From Microvirga lotononidis (lineage in GTDB: Bacteria > Pseudomonadota > Alphaproteobacteria > Rhizobiales > Beijerinckiaceae), in the NCBI RefSeq assembly GCF_034627025.1, contig NZ_CP141050.1, positions 248,001-312,000 on the forward strand: 64,000 nt of DNA, written 5' to 3'. Position numbers and translations under genes: made by a program. The stretch's first letter is position 1. Each line of letters starts with the position of its first letter. Shown one piece after another: positions 45,927 to 54,068 of this stretch. The notes under the pieces were generated by a model. It was not told where the DNA came from and did no database searches. It saw only the letters and a program-made list of their open reading frames with translations.

Positions 45927-46703
45927 ATGCTCAGAACTCTTGCTGCCCTGGCCCTCGTGCTCGCGCCCCCAGCCTTCGCTCAGACCAATAGCCGTCCCGA
46001 CATCATCCGCGGCCTCTGCCGCCCTGATGGCTGCGACGAGTTCGCCATCCTGGCAGCCTCCCCTCTGACCAGGACAGGAGAGGGCACACTCATGCAGACC
46101 CGGGTGAAGACCTTCCACGCCAGTACATCTGGACGCAGGGAACTCAGCGAGGAAAACGGGTATGTGTACTGCTCACAAACCAAGCCGGCGATCGTGGCTG
46201 AAAAGAGTGGACGTGCCATGGCCTTCTATCTCGCGCCGTTCGCCACCCAAGAGAGCCGCGAGACCATCCGCCAGAACGCCAACTTCCATGCCCTGTACTT
46301 CAGCATCTGCCATGGCATGGAAGCGGGCCGAGCGGCGGTTCAGAACTTGCCGCGTGTCGCTCAGGAGCTTGGCTACAGAGTTGCTCTGCCCCAGTCGCAG
46401 TCCGTAGCCCTGAGCCGGGTCGAGGATATCCTGCCGCCCGAGAGCCGGCGCTCAGCCGAGGCTCGACATGACATGCGCCCGGTTCCACCGGTGAGCATGC
46501 CGCCTGCCGTGGCTCAGCGGGACTGGGCTATCGACGAGCCGGCTGGCGAATTCGGAGGATACCGTCAGGCAATGCCACCCCAGCCACAGCCTGATGTTGT
46601 GGAGCGGGACGAGAGGCTGCTGGCTGGTCCGCGCCGCCTGACCAACCGCGCCTTCGATGCCCTTGATGAGGTAGGCGATTGGGTCTTAGGGCGGCGATAC
46701 TGA
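45927..46703 (+). CDS. Exported hypothetical protein
   Basis: 258 residues with signal peptide (LAALALVLAPPAFAQ). The mature part has four Cys (GLCRPDGCDEF, YVYCSQTKP, SICHGME) that could form two disulfides, then a Pro-rich, probably disordered segment (PPVSMPPAV) and a C-terminal helix. Periplasmic by prediction; no family recognised. Confidence 0.7.
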   Translation: MLRTLAALALVLAPPAFAQTNSRPDIIRGLCRPDGCDEFAILAASPLTRTGEGTLMQTRVKTFHASTSGRRELSEENGYVYCSQTKPAIVAEKSGRAMAFYLAPFATQESRETIRQNANFHALYFSICHGMEAGRAAVQNLPRVAQELGYRVALPQSQSVALSRVEDILPPESRRSAEARHDMRPVPPVSMPPAVAQRDWAIDEPAGEFGGYRQAMPPQPQPDVVERDERLLAGPRRLTNRAFDALDEVGDWVLGRRY

Positions 46704-46789
46704 TCCGAAGACTGCAGGCGCCCCTTGAGGTGGACAGATCGACACTGAGGAGTTGACCAGGTCTGCCGGGTTTTCGGAGACTGAAGCCC

Positions 46790-46987
46790 ATGGTGAAGAA
46801 CCGCACTCACAGCATCGACTTCAAACGGCAGGTTGCGCAGGATTACCTCGCTGGTGAGCCCCTGCACAGCCTGGCCCGGCGCTACGACCTGTCGCGCAAC
46901 CTGATCCGGATCTGGGTCCGGAAGTACAAGGCCGGCGCCCTCGACGAGGACCTGTTATTCGGCTCTGAACCGGAACCCCTCCACTGA
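46790..46987 (+). pseudogene. IS3-family OrfA fragment
   Basis: 65 codons: HSIDFKRQVAQDYLAGEPLH, LARRYDLSRNLIRIWVRKY, the helix-turn-helix of an IS3 OrfA. The normal leucine-zipper half and OrfB are missing after KAGALDED, so only a stump is left. Confidence 0.8.
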
Positions 46988-47442
46988 TGAGACGCAACCT
47001 CCTGAGCGAATTACATTCTTCGCTGAGAATGAGAGGGTCACGAACGGCGCCGATCGTGACCCTCTCACCGTGGCCATTTGCCCTGAGTGTTCAGGAGTTT
47101 GCGTCGGTTCCGGAAGGGGTCAGGATTTCCACGCCGATTTACACACGACGAATTCTCGATCAATGTCATGTGCGTAACGGCAGTCGGCTCAAGGGTACAT
47201 ATTCGATGCTGAATCACACTTTCAGGTTCTTGAGAGCCCTATCGCACTGCTCGATGTGTTCGCTGGCCCGCCGCTACGTCTCAATGGCACTCTGGCAGGG
47301 CTCATCGACCTCTTGCTTGCAAAATACGCAGATCATCAGACTGGCCCCTTTATGAGAGCGAATATGTCGGGCCAACAAAGTTGTGCGAACAGAGTTCCCC
47401 TCATCTTGAGGCCGTGGTCTGTTATTGAGCGTCAGCGATTGC
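46988..47442. other. Gene-poor region after IS3 stump
   Basis: About 450 bp with a family C repeat (47044-47062) and sequence resembling 43766-43810 near 47177-47220. No supported gene. Confidence 0.4.
47044..47062 (+). repeat. Short interspersed repeat family C, copy 3
   Basis: ACGGCGCCGATCGTGACCC; see the copy at 42881. Confidence 0.4.
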
Positions 47443-47676
47443 TCAGTTCTCATCTTCTTCCGGCAGAGACTCGATATCGCCAATGCCCCAAGCACGATGG
47501 CCAGCGCGTCGCTCCAGGGCCTCGACCTGCCGGAGAAGCTGTGTCGCGAGTGTTGCTTCACGCCGGAATCCCTCATCACCAGGGTCACCGCCCAAACGCG
47601 TGTGCATGTCCCGCACCCGCGCTTCGAGGGCGCGCCTGAGAACGCCTGATTGCTCTCGATCTAGGTCAAGCAGCAT
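47443..47676 (-). CDS. Small hypothetical helical protein
   Basis: 77 residues: LDREQSGVLRRALEARVRDM and EATLATQLLRQVEALERRAG are amphipathic helices, with an acidic tail ESLPEEDEN. No family recognised; no convincing ribosome site. Confidence 0.5.
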   Translation of the reverse strand: MLLDLDREQSGVLRRALEARVRDMHTRLGGDPGDEGFRREATLATQLLRQVEALERRAGHRAWGIGDIESLPEEDEN

Positions 47677-47711
47677 TTGCGTTTGGCCCCGTGCTCCGGT
47701 TGGCGATCAGC

Positions 47712-47849
47712 CTAGAGCAAAACGGCAGCAGCCCACCAGCACAAGCCGATTGCGACCACGACGGCTGTCCAATTCAGAATACGAGCGAACAGTCCACGTG
47801 CCGAAGCGATCCCACGACCACTCGGTGTCGGACGCATGTCTACGGGCAT
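47712..47849 (-). CDS. 45-residue membrane protein
   Basis: From ATG 47849 (GAGGG seven bases upstream): a basic N-terminus (MPVDMRPTPSGRG, ARGLFARIL) and one C-terminal membrane span (WTAVVVAIGLCWWAAAVLL). Positive-inside orientation suggests the N-terminus is cytoplasmic. Function unknown. Confidence 0.6.
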   Translation of the reverse strand: MPVDMRPTPSGRGIASARGLFARILNWTAVVVAIGLCWWAAAVLL

Positions 47850-47876
47850 GGCACATCCCTCACCGGGGCCGGAACC

Positions 47877-48080
47877 TCACGAGAGGCTCGGCTCTGTTTT
47901 CCGCGCCTTGATCTGTGTCTCGCCAACGATGCACTCGGTTGCGCTGGATAGCGCCCTGATCCGGTACTGGCGCTCATGCGAGGTCTCAGGCAGCACTTGA
48001 ACGATCACGTAGGTACTGGGATTAGCTCCCCTGGGGTGGGCTGGGAGAACCGTCTGGCCGACCTGGAACTTGTGCGTCAT
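47877..48080 (-). CDS. Small SH3-like hypothetical protein
   Basis: 67 residues from ATG 48080 (GAGGTGTCCT upstream). KFQVGQTVLPAHPRG, STYVIVQVLPETSHERQYRI match a beta-barrel mini-protein type frequent in Methylobacteriaceae and relatives (VGQTV...Y.IV.LLP......QYRIKS). Role unknown. Confidence 0.7.
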   Translation of the reverse strand: MTHKFQVGQTVLPAHPRGANPSTYVIVQVLPETSHERQYRIRALSSATECIVGETQIKARKTEPSLS

Positions 48081-48340
48081 AGGACACCTCGCTTCGAAAA
48101 CCCCACTGGAACTCGAATCTGCACTGGACCTACGATGACGACTGGACGCTGGTCGAAGCTCCCCATTGGGGCGTGAAGCGGCACAAATGCTCTGCGGCAA
48201 GACTAGCATTCAGTTGACGGCCACGGTTGCATTTTTCTTAACTTATGTAAACCGTTTGCCGAAACCAGAGCGCCTGCTGAGGGTTGTCTCTGATACCAAG
48301 TCAAACGGTTTCAAGGGTTTGGGGCAGCCGGAAGAGCGCA

Positions 48341-48559
48341 ATGGCTGCGGGTTCACCAGACGAAGGCGGACCAAATTCCGCGAAGCCCAACGGCGGGACC
48401 AATAGCCCGTTCAGAGGCGCACTGATACCTGCCGAGCGCACAGCCGAGATTGGGCGCTGTCTCCAAGCCCAGCATCCGGTGCTGCTCAAGGAACCACTTC
48501 CCGACGCGCTTGCCGCTCTCATTCTCCGCTTACAGGAGCGGGAGGGCGGGGCAACTTGA
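48341..48559 (+). CDS. NepR-like anti-sigma factor
   Basis: 72 residues from ATG 48341 (GGAAGAGCGCA upstream). The core EIGRCLQAQHPVLLKEPLPD followed by ALAALILRLQ fits the NepR pattern I-G-x-x-L...E-P-(V/L)-P-D...L-L-x-x-L. NepR holds EcfG inactive until PhyR titrates it. An EcfG gene lies 700 bp away on the other strand, which supports the call, although nepR normally adjoins phyR and ecfG directly. Confidence 0.6.
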   Translation: MAAGSPDEGGPNSAKPNGGTNSPFRGALIPAERTAEIGRCLQAQHPVLLKEPLPDALAALILRLQEREGGAT

Positions 48560-48608
48560 GCAAGACATAATTAGTACATGATGCTGAGCAGCTTTGCTTG
48601 GTGTGCAG

Positions 48609-48842
48609 ATGATCAAAACTTGCCATCCGCCAGAACCCTTCCAGCAGGCGCAAGCCCTTGAGCACTGGGCTGACTGTCGTGAGCGTGCTGTCGCGAGACT
48701 TGAGCGTAAAGTCGAGCGCTTGCTCGCTCAGAAGCGAGCGGATCAGGCGACCCGTCTGCGATTTGCAGCTCAATACCTCCGCCAAGCAGCGCTCCGCGAC
48801 CGCCTTCATGCCGCTGAACTGAGGCGGGCGACTCAGCGATAA
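48609..48842 (+). CDS. Small basic helical protein
   Basis: 77 residues from ATG 48609. Long charged helix (RERAVARLERKVERLLAQKR, LRFAAQYLRQAALRDRLHAA). Unknown function. Weak ribosome site. Follows the NepR-like gene on the same strand. Confidence 0.5.
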   Translation: MIKTCHPPEPFQQAQALEHWADCRERAVARLERKVERLLAQKRADQATRLRFAAQYLRQAALRDRLHAAELRRATQR

Positions 48843-48896
48843 ACTACACTCAGATTACGATCTTCAGAAGCTTGCGAAGTTTGCCATTTAGGCATT

Positions 48897-49208
48897 TCAC
48901 TTGAGATGCTGGGCGAGGTATTTGTTCATCTCAAACATGCTGACCTTGTTCTTTCCCCCGAACACCGCCTGAAGCTTCTGGTCCGCCATGATCTCGCGCT
49001 TATTCTGCGGGTTCTGGAGCTTGTGTGTCTTGATGTACTCCCAAATCTTGCTCACCGCCTCCGGGCGCGACAACGGAGCCGAGCCCACGACGGCAGCCAA
49101 TTCCTGCGAAGGCTGTAACGGTTTTAGAAAGGCCGAGGTTGGCTCTTGGGCCGTACCCTCGGCTGCATTCGCCTGATCCTCCGGCTTCTCTGGTGTTGAA
49201 GGCGGCAT
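48897..49208 (-). CDS. SWIB/MDM2-domain protein
   Basis: 103 residues, GGGAGAATCAC before the ATG. After a disordered N-terminal about 28 residues comes the SWIB domain: LSRPEAVSKIWEYIKTHKLQ, IMADQKLQAVFGGKNKVSMF. Bacterial SWIB proteins may bind DNA or topoisomerase, as in Chlamydia fusions, but their role is unsettled. It lies 33 bp downstream of the EcfG gene on the same strand, so is probably co-transcribed. Confidence 0.85.
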   Translation of the reverse strand: MPPSTPEKPEDQANAAEGTAQEPTSAFLKPLQPSQELAAVVGSAPLSRPEAVSKIWEYIKTHKLQNPQNKREIMADQKLQAVFGGKNKVSMFEMNKYLAQHLK

Positions 49209-49241
49209 GTGATTCTCCCTTGGGCGGAACCAAGAACGGAT

Positions 49242-49949
49242 TTAGATGGCAGCCGCGACCCTCGATTGTTGCAGCGCGGCCAGCAGCATTCCATCCGGGC
49301 CAAGATCGTGCCGATTTTCCATCTGCAACATCGCCGCAAGCTGGGTGCGGTGTCGGTTGACACGGCTCTTGAGCGTGCCAACTGCCACCCCGCAGGCAGC
49401 CGCCGCATCCTCATAGCTGTCGCCTTGCTCGGCCACCAGGACGAGAGCCTCGCGTTGTCCTGGCGGCAGACGCGCCAGCGCCTTGCGAAGGTCTTCGAGC
49501 ATCAGCCTGGATTCCTGCCCAGGGTAAACCATCAGCCGTCTGGCAAAGCCGCTCTCTGGGTCTTCGATCTCGCGTCTGTACTTTCGATGCTCGGAGTAGA
49601 AGCTGTTGCGCAGAATGGTGAACAGCCACGCCTCCAGGTTGGTGCCGTGCTGGAAATGATCCAGGTTGGCCCAAGCCCGCAGGACGATACTCTGCACAAG
49701 ATCATCACTCCGGACCGGATCGCGGGTGAGATGCAGCACAAAGTTCCGCAGGTGCGGCAGAAAGGCGGAAAGCTGGTCTCGCATATGCTTCGAGCGGCGG
49801 CCTGCGCGGACCTCCTCGACAAGGGCCAGTTGCTGCGCGTGCGGGAGCGGATGGATGTGCCGCAGCCGTGCCCGCTTGCCCCGTGCGGACCGGCTGCGAC
49901 CCGTATCTATGGAAGTGGGCTGGCTGTGTTGGCGAGCGGCGGTGGTCAT
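49242..49949 (-). CDS. ecfG: EcfG-type RNA polymerase sigma factor
   Basis: 235 residues from ATG 49949 (GGAG upstream; a longer frame to 50012 exists). Region 2: FLPHLRNFVLHLTRDPVRSD, DLVQSIVLRAWANLDHF, LEAWLFTILRNSFYSEHRK. Region 4: LARLPPGQREALVLVAEQG, SYEDAAAACGVAVGTLKSRV. This is the ECF15/EcfG general stress response sigma. It has an unusually long, basic N-terminal extension of about 40 residues (TGRSRSARGKRARLRH). Candidate target promoters are at 38920, 40828, 40894 and 53186. Confidence 0.88.
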   Translation of the reverse strand: MTTAARQHSQPTSIDTGRSRSARGKRARLRHIHPLPHAQQLALVEEVRAGRRSKHMRDQLSAFLPHLRNFVLHLTRDPVRSDDLVQSIVLRAWANLDHFQHGTNLEAWLFTILRNSFYSEHRKYRREIEDPESGFARRLMVYPGQESRLMLEDLRKALARLPPGQREALVLVAEQGDSYEDAAAACGVAVGTLKSRVNRHRTQLAAMLQMENRHDLGPDGMLLAALQQSRVAAAI

Positions 49950-50104
49950 GGCCTCGCTCCACCTTGGCGACAGCTTCAACATACACCTACGGTTGCCGGT
50001 CAGCCAGCCCATTCGACCATAGAACTGATGTCTGCTGGCAGCTTGACCCCTTGCCGGGGCAAGCGCACCATCCTGGCTCCAAGCCTCGGCCCTTGGAGGT
50101 TGCC

Positions 50105-50566
50105 ATGGCTGAACGCGATGATGATGTCATCTTGATCCGGCGCTGGTTTCAGCGCCTCCAGGTCTGTATCCAGACGGTGGATTTCGTCGGCTCTCGCCCG
50201 CTTTTCGCTGACGATATGCTCACCTTTGGCACCTTCACGGCTTTCACTGTGGGACGCGAGGCCACCGAACACGAGCAGTGGCGTCATGTCTGGGGTCATA
50301 TCGACCGGTTCCGCTGGCATCTGGACGATCTGCGTACCCTCATCTCGGGCGACCGTCTCACGGCGGTTGGCATGGCGGTGTTCGAGTCCACCGGCTACAC
50401 CGAAGATGGCAGGGCGTTTGACCGCCCCGGACGCGCGACGGTGGTGCTGGGGCGAAAGGCTGTGGGTGAGGAGTGGGTGGCGCAGCACACGCACGTGTCG
50501 CTGTTCCCTGGCACTCCGTCCCGCTCCTTCGGCACCAAGCGGGAGCACCCGCCTGCGGCGCTCTAG
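50105..50566 (+). CDS. NTF2-like (SnoaL-type) protein
   Basis: 153 residues from ATG 50105 (TTGGAGGTTGCC). The cone-shaped NTF2 fold is suggested by LIRRWFQRLQVCIQTVDFVG, DDMLTFGTFTAF, RLTAVGMAVFESTGYTEDG, RATVVLGRK and WVAQHTHVSLFPG. The family has many small enzymes and ligand binders; no activity assigned. Divergent from ecfG. Confidence 0.75.
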   Translation: MAERDDDVILIRRWFQRLQVCIQTVDFVGSRPLFADDMLTFGTFTAFTVGREATEHEQWRHVWGHIDRFRWHLDDLRTLISGDRLTAVGMAVFESTGYTEDGRAFDRPGRATVVLGRKAVGEEWVAQHTHVSLFPGTPSRSFGTKREHPPAAL

Positions 50567-50650
50567 CGCCAACTCCACAGCCCGCCGCAAGGGTTGGCGC
50601 TCTGGAGCATTGGTAGCCCAGTTGCCATGTCTGGCACAGGAAGTTCTCCC

Positions 50651-51297
50651 ATGACCGAGCGAATCTACACCGTCCTGTTCCTCTGCACCGGCAACTCTGC
50701 CCGCTCGATCCTAGAGCATCGGACGAGAAGTCGGATCCGATACGTTCTGCATCTCAGCAGTCCTGGAGCCATCTCGAAGCCGCCGTTGGTGCGTCCACTT
50801 AATGGTCCGACGCTCTAGCCGAAGGCATCCTGCGCAAGGACGGTGAGGGGCACTTCCGGGCGTATTCGGCAAGCAGTCAGCCAAGGGGCACGGTCAACGC
50901 GCTGGTCCTAAAGGTGCTGGGCGACCACGGCCACCCAACAGACGGCTACCGCTCGAAAAGCTGGGACGAGTTCGCGGCTCCTGGAGCGCCTGTGATGGAT
51001 TTTGTGCTCACCGTCTGCGACAGCCCGGCTGGTGAGGCGTCTCCAGTGTGGCCAGGACATGTCTCAATCGCTCATTGGGGCATCAGCGATCCAGCCGCTG
51101 TCGAAGGCTCTGATGCTGATAAGGAGCAAGCCTTTGTTCGCGCCTTCCAGTTCCTGAAGAACCGGATCAGTACGTTTCTCCACCTGCCGCTCGCCAGCCT
51201 TGATCAGTTCACGATAGGCACTCGGCTTCAGGCTATTGGTCATCTGGAAGGGACCAGTACAGTGCGGGCAGGTGGGGCCGACATGCACCAGAATTAG
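50651..51297 (+). pseudogene. Arsenate reductase/low-molecular-weight phosphatase-like gene, interrupted
   Basis: ATG 50651 gives VLFLCTGNSARSIL, the C-x-x-x-x-x-R-S phosphatase loop, then the frame is broken by a 104-bp insertion at 50715-50818. It resumes with AEGILRKDGEGHFRAYSASS, GYRSKSWDEFAAPGAPVMDF, VLTVCDSPAGEASPVWPGH and HWGISDPAAVEG. Removing the insertion restores one 180-residue frame through S-I-L-A-E-G. The intact protein would be a Trx- or glutaredoxin-linked arsenate reductase or related phosphatase. No ars neighbours remain. Confidence 0.85.
50715..50818. mobile_element. 104-bp miniature element in the arsC-like gene
   Basis: Starts AGCATCGGACGAG and ends with GTCCGACGCT, imperfect inverted repeats; CTAG is present on both sides (50711-50714 and 50815-50818), consistent with a CTAG or TA target duplication. 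No coding capacity. It behaves as a MITE. Confidence 0.75.
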
Positions 51298-51373
51298 AAT
51301 ATAGTAACACCATAAGGCGCAGGGGCAATGAATCGAAGGCGAAGTGGCTGCGGCACTCTCTGGATTCTGGACT

Positions 51374-51691
51374 TCAGGCGAAGAGGGGCTCTGGCTTGAA
51401 TGGGGATCGCTCCACCAGCAAGACCCCTGCTGCGGCTCCAACTGATCGCAGTTCCTGAAGGATGATCTTCATTTGTTCAGATGCTGCGGCTTGCCGCGCC
51501 TCCTCCAGGGTGCGGAACTCCAGCATTGTGAAGGTGTCCGGGCTGGCCTTATCCGCTGTGCGACAGGCCATGAAGGACACAGCCCCAGGCATATGTAGAA
51601 GCTGGGTGATCCAGTCGCGAACATGCCGGTTGTAATTGTTCCAGTTTGGCGTGTCGGTCGGGCGGTCGTACTGGAACATGACATAAGCCAT
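51374..51691 (-). CDS. Small hypothetical protein, dimeric alpha-beta barrel-like
   Basis: 105 residues from ATG 51691 (GAGGTGACC). YVMFQYDRPTDTPNWNNYNR, GAVSFMACRTADKASPDTFT and MLEFRTLEEARQAAASEQMK have the strand-helix texture of ABM/EthD-type ferredoxin-like folds. No confident family. Confidence 0.6.
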   Translation of the reverse strand: MAYVMFQYDRPTDTPNWNNYNRHVRDWITQLLHMPGAVSFMACRTADKASPDTFTMLEFRTLEEARQAAASEQMKIILQELRSVGAAAGVLLVERSPFKPEPLFA

Positions 51692-51761
51692 GGTCACCTC
51701 CGGGGCTCGCACTGCGACAGTTCGGGCAATCACCGCATCCGGAGATATCAGAGCTTTCCCG

Positions 51762-51842
51762 CTACCCAGACCTGACCGCGAGCACGTAGATCGCCACGAC
51801 AGCAGCCATCAGGAGCAGCGCGATCAAGGCTTCGGAGAGCAC
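51762..51842 (-). CDS. 26-residue membrane peptide
   Basis: GTG 51842 to TAG: LSEALIALLLMAAVVAIYVLAV, one membrane span with an acidic N-terminus. Its GTG shares one base with the stop of the preceding 33-residue gene, so the two are coupled. Length and form recall KdpF-like peptides, but no kdp gene follows. Confidence 0.45.
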   Translation of the reverse strand: MLSEALIALLLMAAVVAIYVLAVRSG

Positions 51843-51943
51843 TACATGAATCCCAGGATCACTGCTCCGCAGAACAAAAATGCCAGAGCAGTAGCAAAGA
51901 CCGCTTCGTTGCCTTGAGAAAGATAGGACCGGATTCGCTGCAT
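51842..51943 (-). CDS. 33-residue membrane peptide
   Basis: ATG 51943 with GGGAGG eight bases upstream: MQRIRSYLSQGNEA then a single span AVFATALAFLFCGAVILGF. Positive N-terminus, likely cytoplasmic. Coupled to the 26-residue peptide. Confidence 0.6.
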   Translation of the reverse strand: MQRIRSYLSQGNEAVFATALAFLFCGAVILGFM

Positions 51944-52315
51944 TCTGATGTCCTCCCAAGTTCGGGAGTATACGCCCTTCTTAAGCGCAGCGATATGTTT
52001 GCTGACGGCATGAATATGCCTGAGAGCAAACGTCACCTTCGTTCTCAACGGCGAGCATGGTTGGGACGCTACCTCAGATCGCCTCAGTCCTCACCGTCAT
52101 CAAAAAGCCTGCTCTCGGTTGCCCAATTCCAGTATGGACAACACGCCGCTTAGTCGGATCCAGATGGCGGCAAACTCGGTTTGGAAAGCCGTGCTGGCCT
52201 CAAAGGGCAAACTCCACGGACGGTGTGGCTATGGCAATGCCGATAGTCCGGCACGAGACCAAACCCCAGTCGGCGACTGATCCAACACCCATGCGGGAAC
52301 ACGGAGAAGCTGTGT

Positions 52316-52471
52316 ATGCCTGACCACACCTCGAATTTAGTGCCCTGCTGTGTCACCGACATTGGCCCAGGCCGCATCTGGTGGGAGTGGCGTCAGGGGC
52401 ACTGGGTGATCGCTGCAAAACCTGCCTCTGCGCCAGAGCAGAAGCGCCACGACGCTATCCGCCACGGGTAG
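52316..52471 (+). CDS. 51-residue hypothetical protein
   Basis: ATG 52316 with GGAG upstream. Contains NLVPCCVTDIGPGRIWWEWR and QGHWVIAAKPA, an aromatic, compact sequence. No family recognised. Confidence 0.45.
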   Translation: MPDHTSNLVPCCVTDIGPGRIWWEWRQGHWVIAAKPASAPEQKRHDAIRHG

Positions 52472-52569
52472 ATGTGCCCATCCGCTCAACACGGAAAGAA
52501 TTTTTGCGCTTCTGAGGCAACAGTAGAAAGCTGGAGGGGCGCTGAGCCCCTCCGTCACGATCAATGCTT

Positions 52570-53139
52570 CTACCGAGCGTATTTGAACTCGGGAGCCGCC
52601 TTTAGCTGATCCTTGGTCATGGTCGTTGTGAGCATCGCATGATCGGGCGCTGAGCGGTTCGCGGCAGCAGCGGTCCGGTCCGTCGCCACTGTGCCTGTGG
52701 TGGTCGGCGCAGTCGGACTGACAGTGCCAACAGCTAGAGGCTCGTTCACGAACTTGATCTGGTCGAACGGGATGGCCACGTCCCGTTCGCCGAGGCCGAG
52801 GAACCCGCCGACGCCCACCACCACGGCCTGGATTGTGCCGCTGCTGTCCACGATCAGTTCGCTGATGTCGCCAATCTTCTCATTGTCCTGGCTGTAGACG
52901 TTCAGGCCGTCGAGCTTGGAGGCCCGCCATTGCCCCGGCTGCTCCTGGGTCATCCAGTTGCCAGGGTCCATGCGTACTGGTTCCTTCGCGCCGAAGCTGG
53001 GGTCATCCGCCGAAGGTGCAGGCATTGAGCGTGCGGGAGGAGCGGTGGTCGAGCCTACGGACGGATTGGTTTGGGCCAGAGCCGGGACTGCGATCAGGGT
53101 TGTACCAAGAAGAACTAACGCAAGATGCTGTGCAGCCAT
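52570..53139 (-). CDS. Exported PRC-barrel domain protein
   Basis: 189 residues from ATG 53139 (GGAGGAACAC). Signal peptide ends PALAQ. A Pro/Ser-rich linker leads to the PRC barrel: WRASKLDGLNVYSQDNEKIG, DISELIVDSSGTIQAVVVGV, ERDVAIPFDQIKF. The tail has AAPEFKYAR, typical of stress-induced PRC proteins in Methylobacteriaceae. A likely EcfG promoter lies upstream. Confidence 0.85.
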   Translation of the reverse strand: MAAQHLALVLLGTTLIAVPALAQTNPSVGSTTAPPARSMPAPSADDPSFGAKEPVRMDPGNWMTQEQPGQWRASKLDGLNVYSQDNEKIGDISELIVDSSGTIQAVVVGVGGFLGLGERDVAIPFDQIKFVNEPLAVGTVSPTAPTTTGTVATDRTAAAANRSAPDHAMLTTTMTKDQLKAAPEFKYAR

Positions 53140-53185
53140 GTGTTCCTCCATCGTCTTGTCTGCGCTATGCCGCGCATACCATAAT

Positions 53186-53210
53186 AACGGGAAGCTAAGC
53201 CCTTCGTTCG
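53186..53210 (-). promoter_or_regulatory. Putative EcfG promoter of PRC-barrel gene
   Basis: On the minus strand CGAAC, 16 bases, CGTT: one mismatch in -35; 46 bp upstream of ATG 53139. Confidence 0.5.
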
Positions 53211-53521
53211 GCTAAACTTTCTTTCTTGAGAGGGAGGGGCTGGCCCAGGTGAAGCAGCATTTCCCTCGAGAGCATGTTTTCTCCTGAACCTTGAACCGCG
53301 TCCCAGAACGGGGTTTTGTTGGCGGCGCTCGGTCAGTCTTGACGTCAAATCATGGCAAAGCTCTCCAAGCATTGTCGCTTAGCGGCCATGTCCCCGCTTC
53401 GCCGGACCAGCGCACAGGATTGAGCGCCACGCTTGCCTTATCACTCGCGTGGGCTGACAATCGGCTCTTGAGAGCCGCCGCAGCACAGCCGTCTGTCGCG
53501 GCTCCCGCGACGGAGGCGCAG

Positions 53522-53989
53522 ATGTCGCTGTCTCGCAGCTTCAGTGACCTGGCCGAACATGTGGCGCATGCGACCGGCAAGCCGATCACCTTCGCCCTGT
53601 GTGTGATCGTGGTGTTGCTCTGGGCTGTGACCGGACCACTGTTCCAGTTCTCTGATGCGTGGCAGCTTGTCATCAACACGGGCACCACCATCGTGACGTT
53701 CCTGATGGTGTTCCTGATCCAGAACACCCAGAACCGCGACGGAGCAGCGGTTCAGACCAAGCTCGACGAATTGATCCGGACCAGTGCGGCCCAGAACAAA
53801 TACATCGGCATCGAGCATCTCACCGAAGAAGAACTGAACGAGCTTCGCAAGCACCGTGAGGCACGGGCCAAGAAACTGAAGGGCGCAATTCAAGCTGCCG
53901 ATGCCGCAGAAGGAGCAGTGAACCAGAAAGCCGCCCAGGCGGCTGACGAGGCCACCAGCGGACCAGTGCCATTCAAACCCCGCAAGTGA
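53522..53989 (+). CDS. Low-affinity iron permease-like membrane protein
   Basis: 155 residues from ATG 53522 (CGGAGGCGCAG). Two membrane spans (ITFALCVIVVLLWAVTGPLF and LVINTGTTIVTFLMVFLIQN), then NTQNRDGAAVQTKLDELIR, the signature of the PF04120-type low-affinity iron permease/DUF family. C-terminal Ala-rich helix. Iron transport is by family name only; bacterial function is not proven. Confidence 0.8.
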   Translation: MSLSRSFSDLAEHVAHATGKPITFALCVIVVLLWAVTGPLFQFSDAWQLVINTGTTIVTFLMVFLIQNTQNRDGAAVQTKLDELIRTSAAQNKYIGIEHLTEEELNELRKHREARAKKLKGAIQAADAAEGAVNQKAAQAADEATSGPVPFKPRK

Positions 53990-54068
53990 GGGCCGATCCA
54001 GAACAGAGCGGCGGACAGGCCGTCGCGATTGCGATGCTTCTTCACAAGGCTGAGCACAGGAGAGGGAG

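Noticed and set aside
49209..50135. 308-codon plus-strand frame opposite ecfG
   Set aside because: Antisense of the sigma factor gene.
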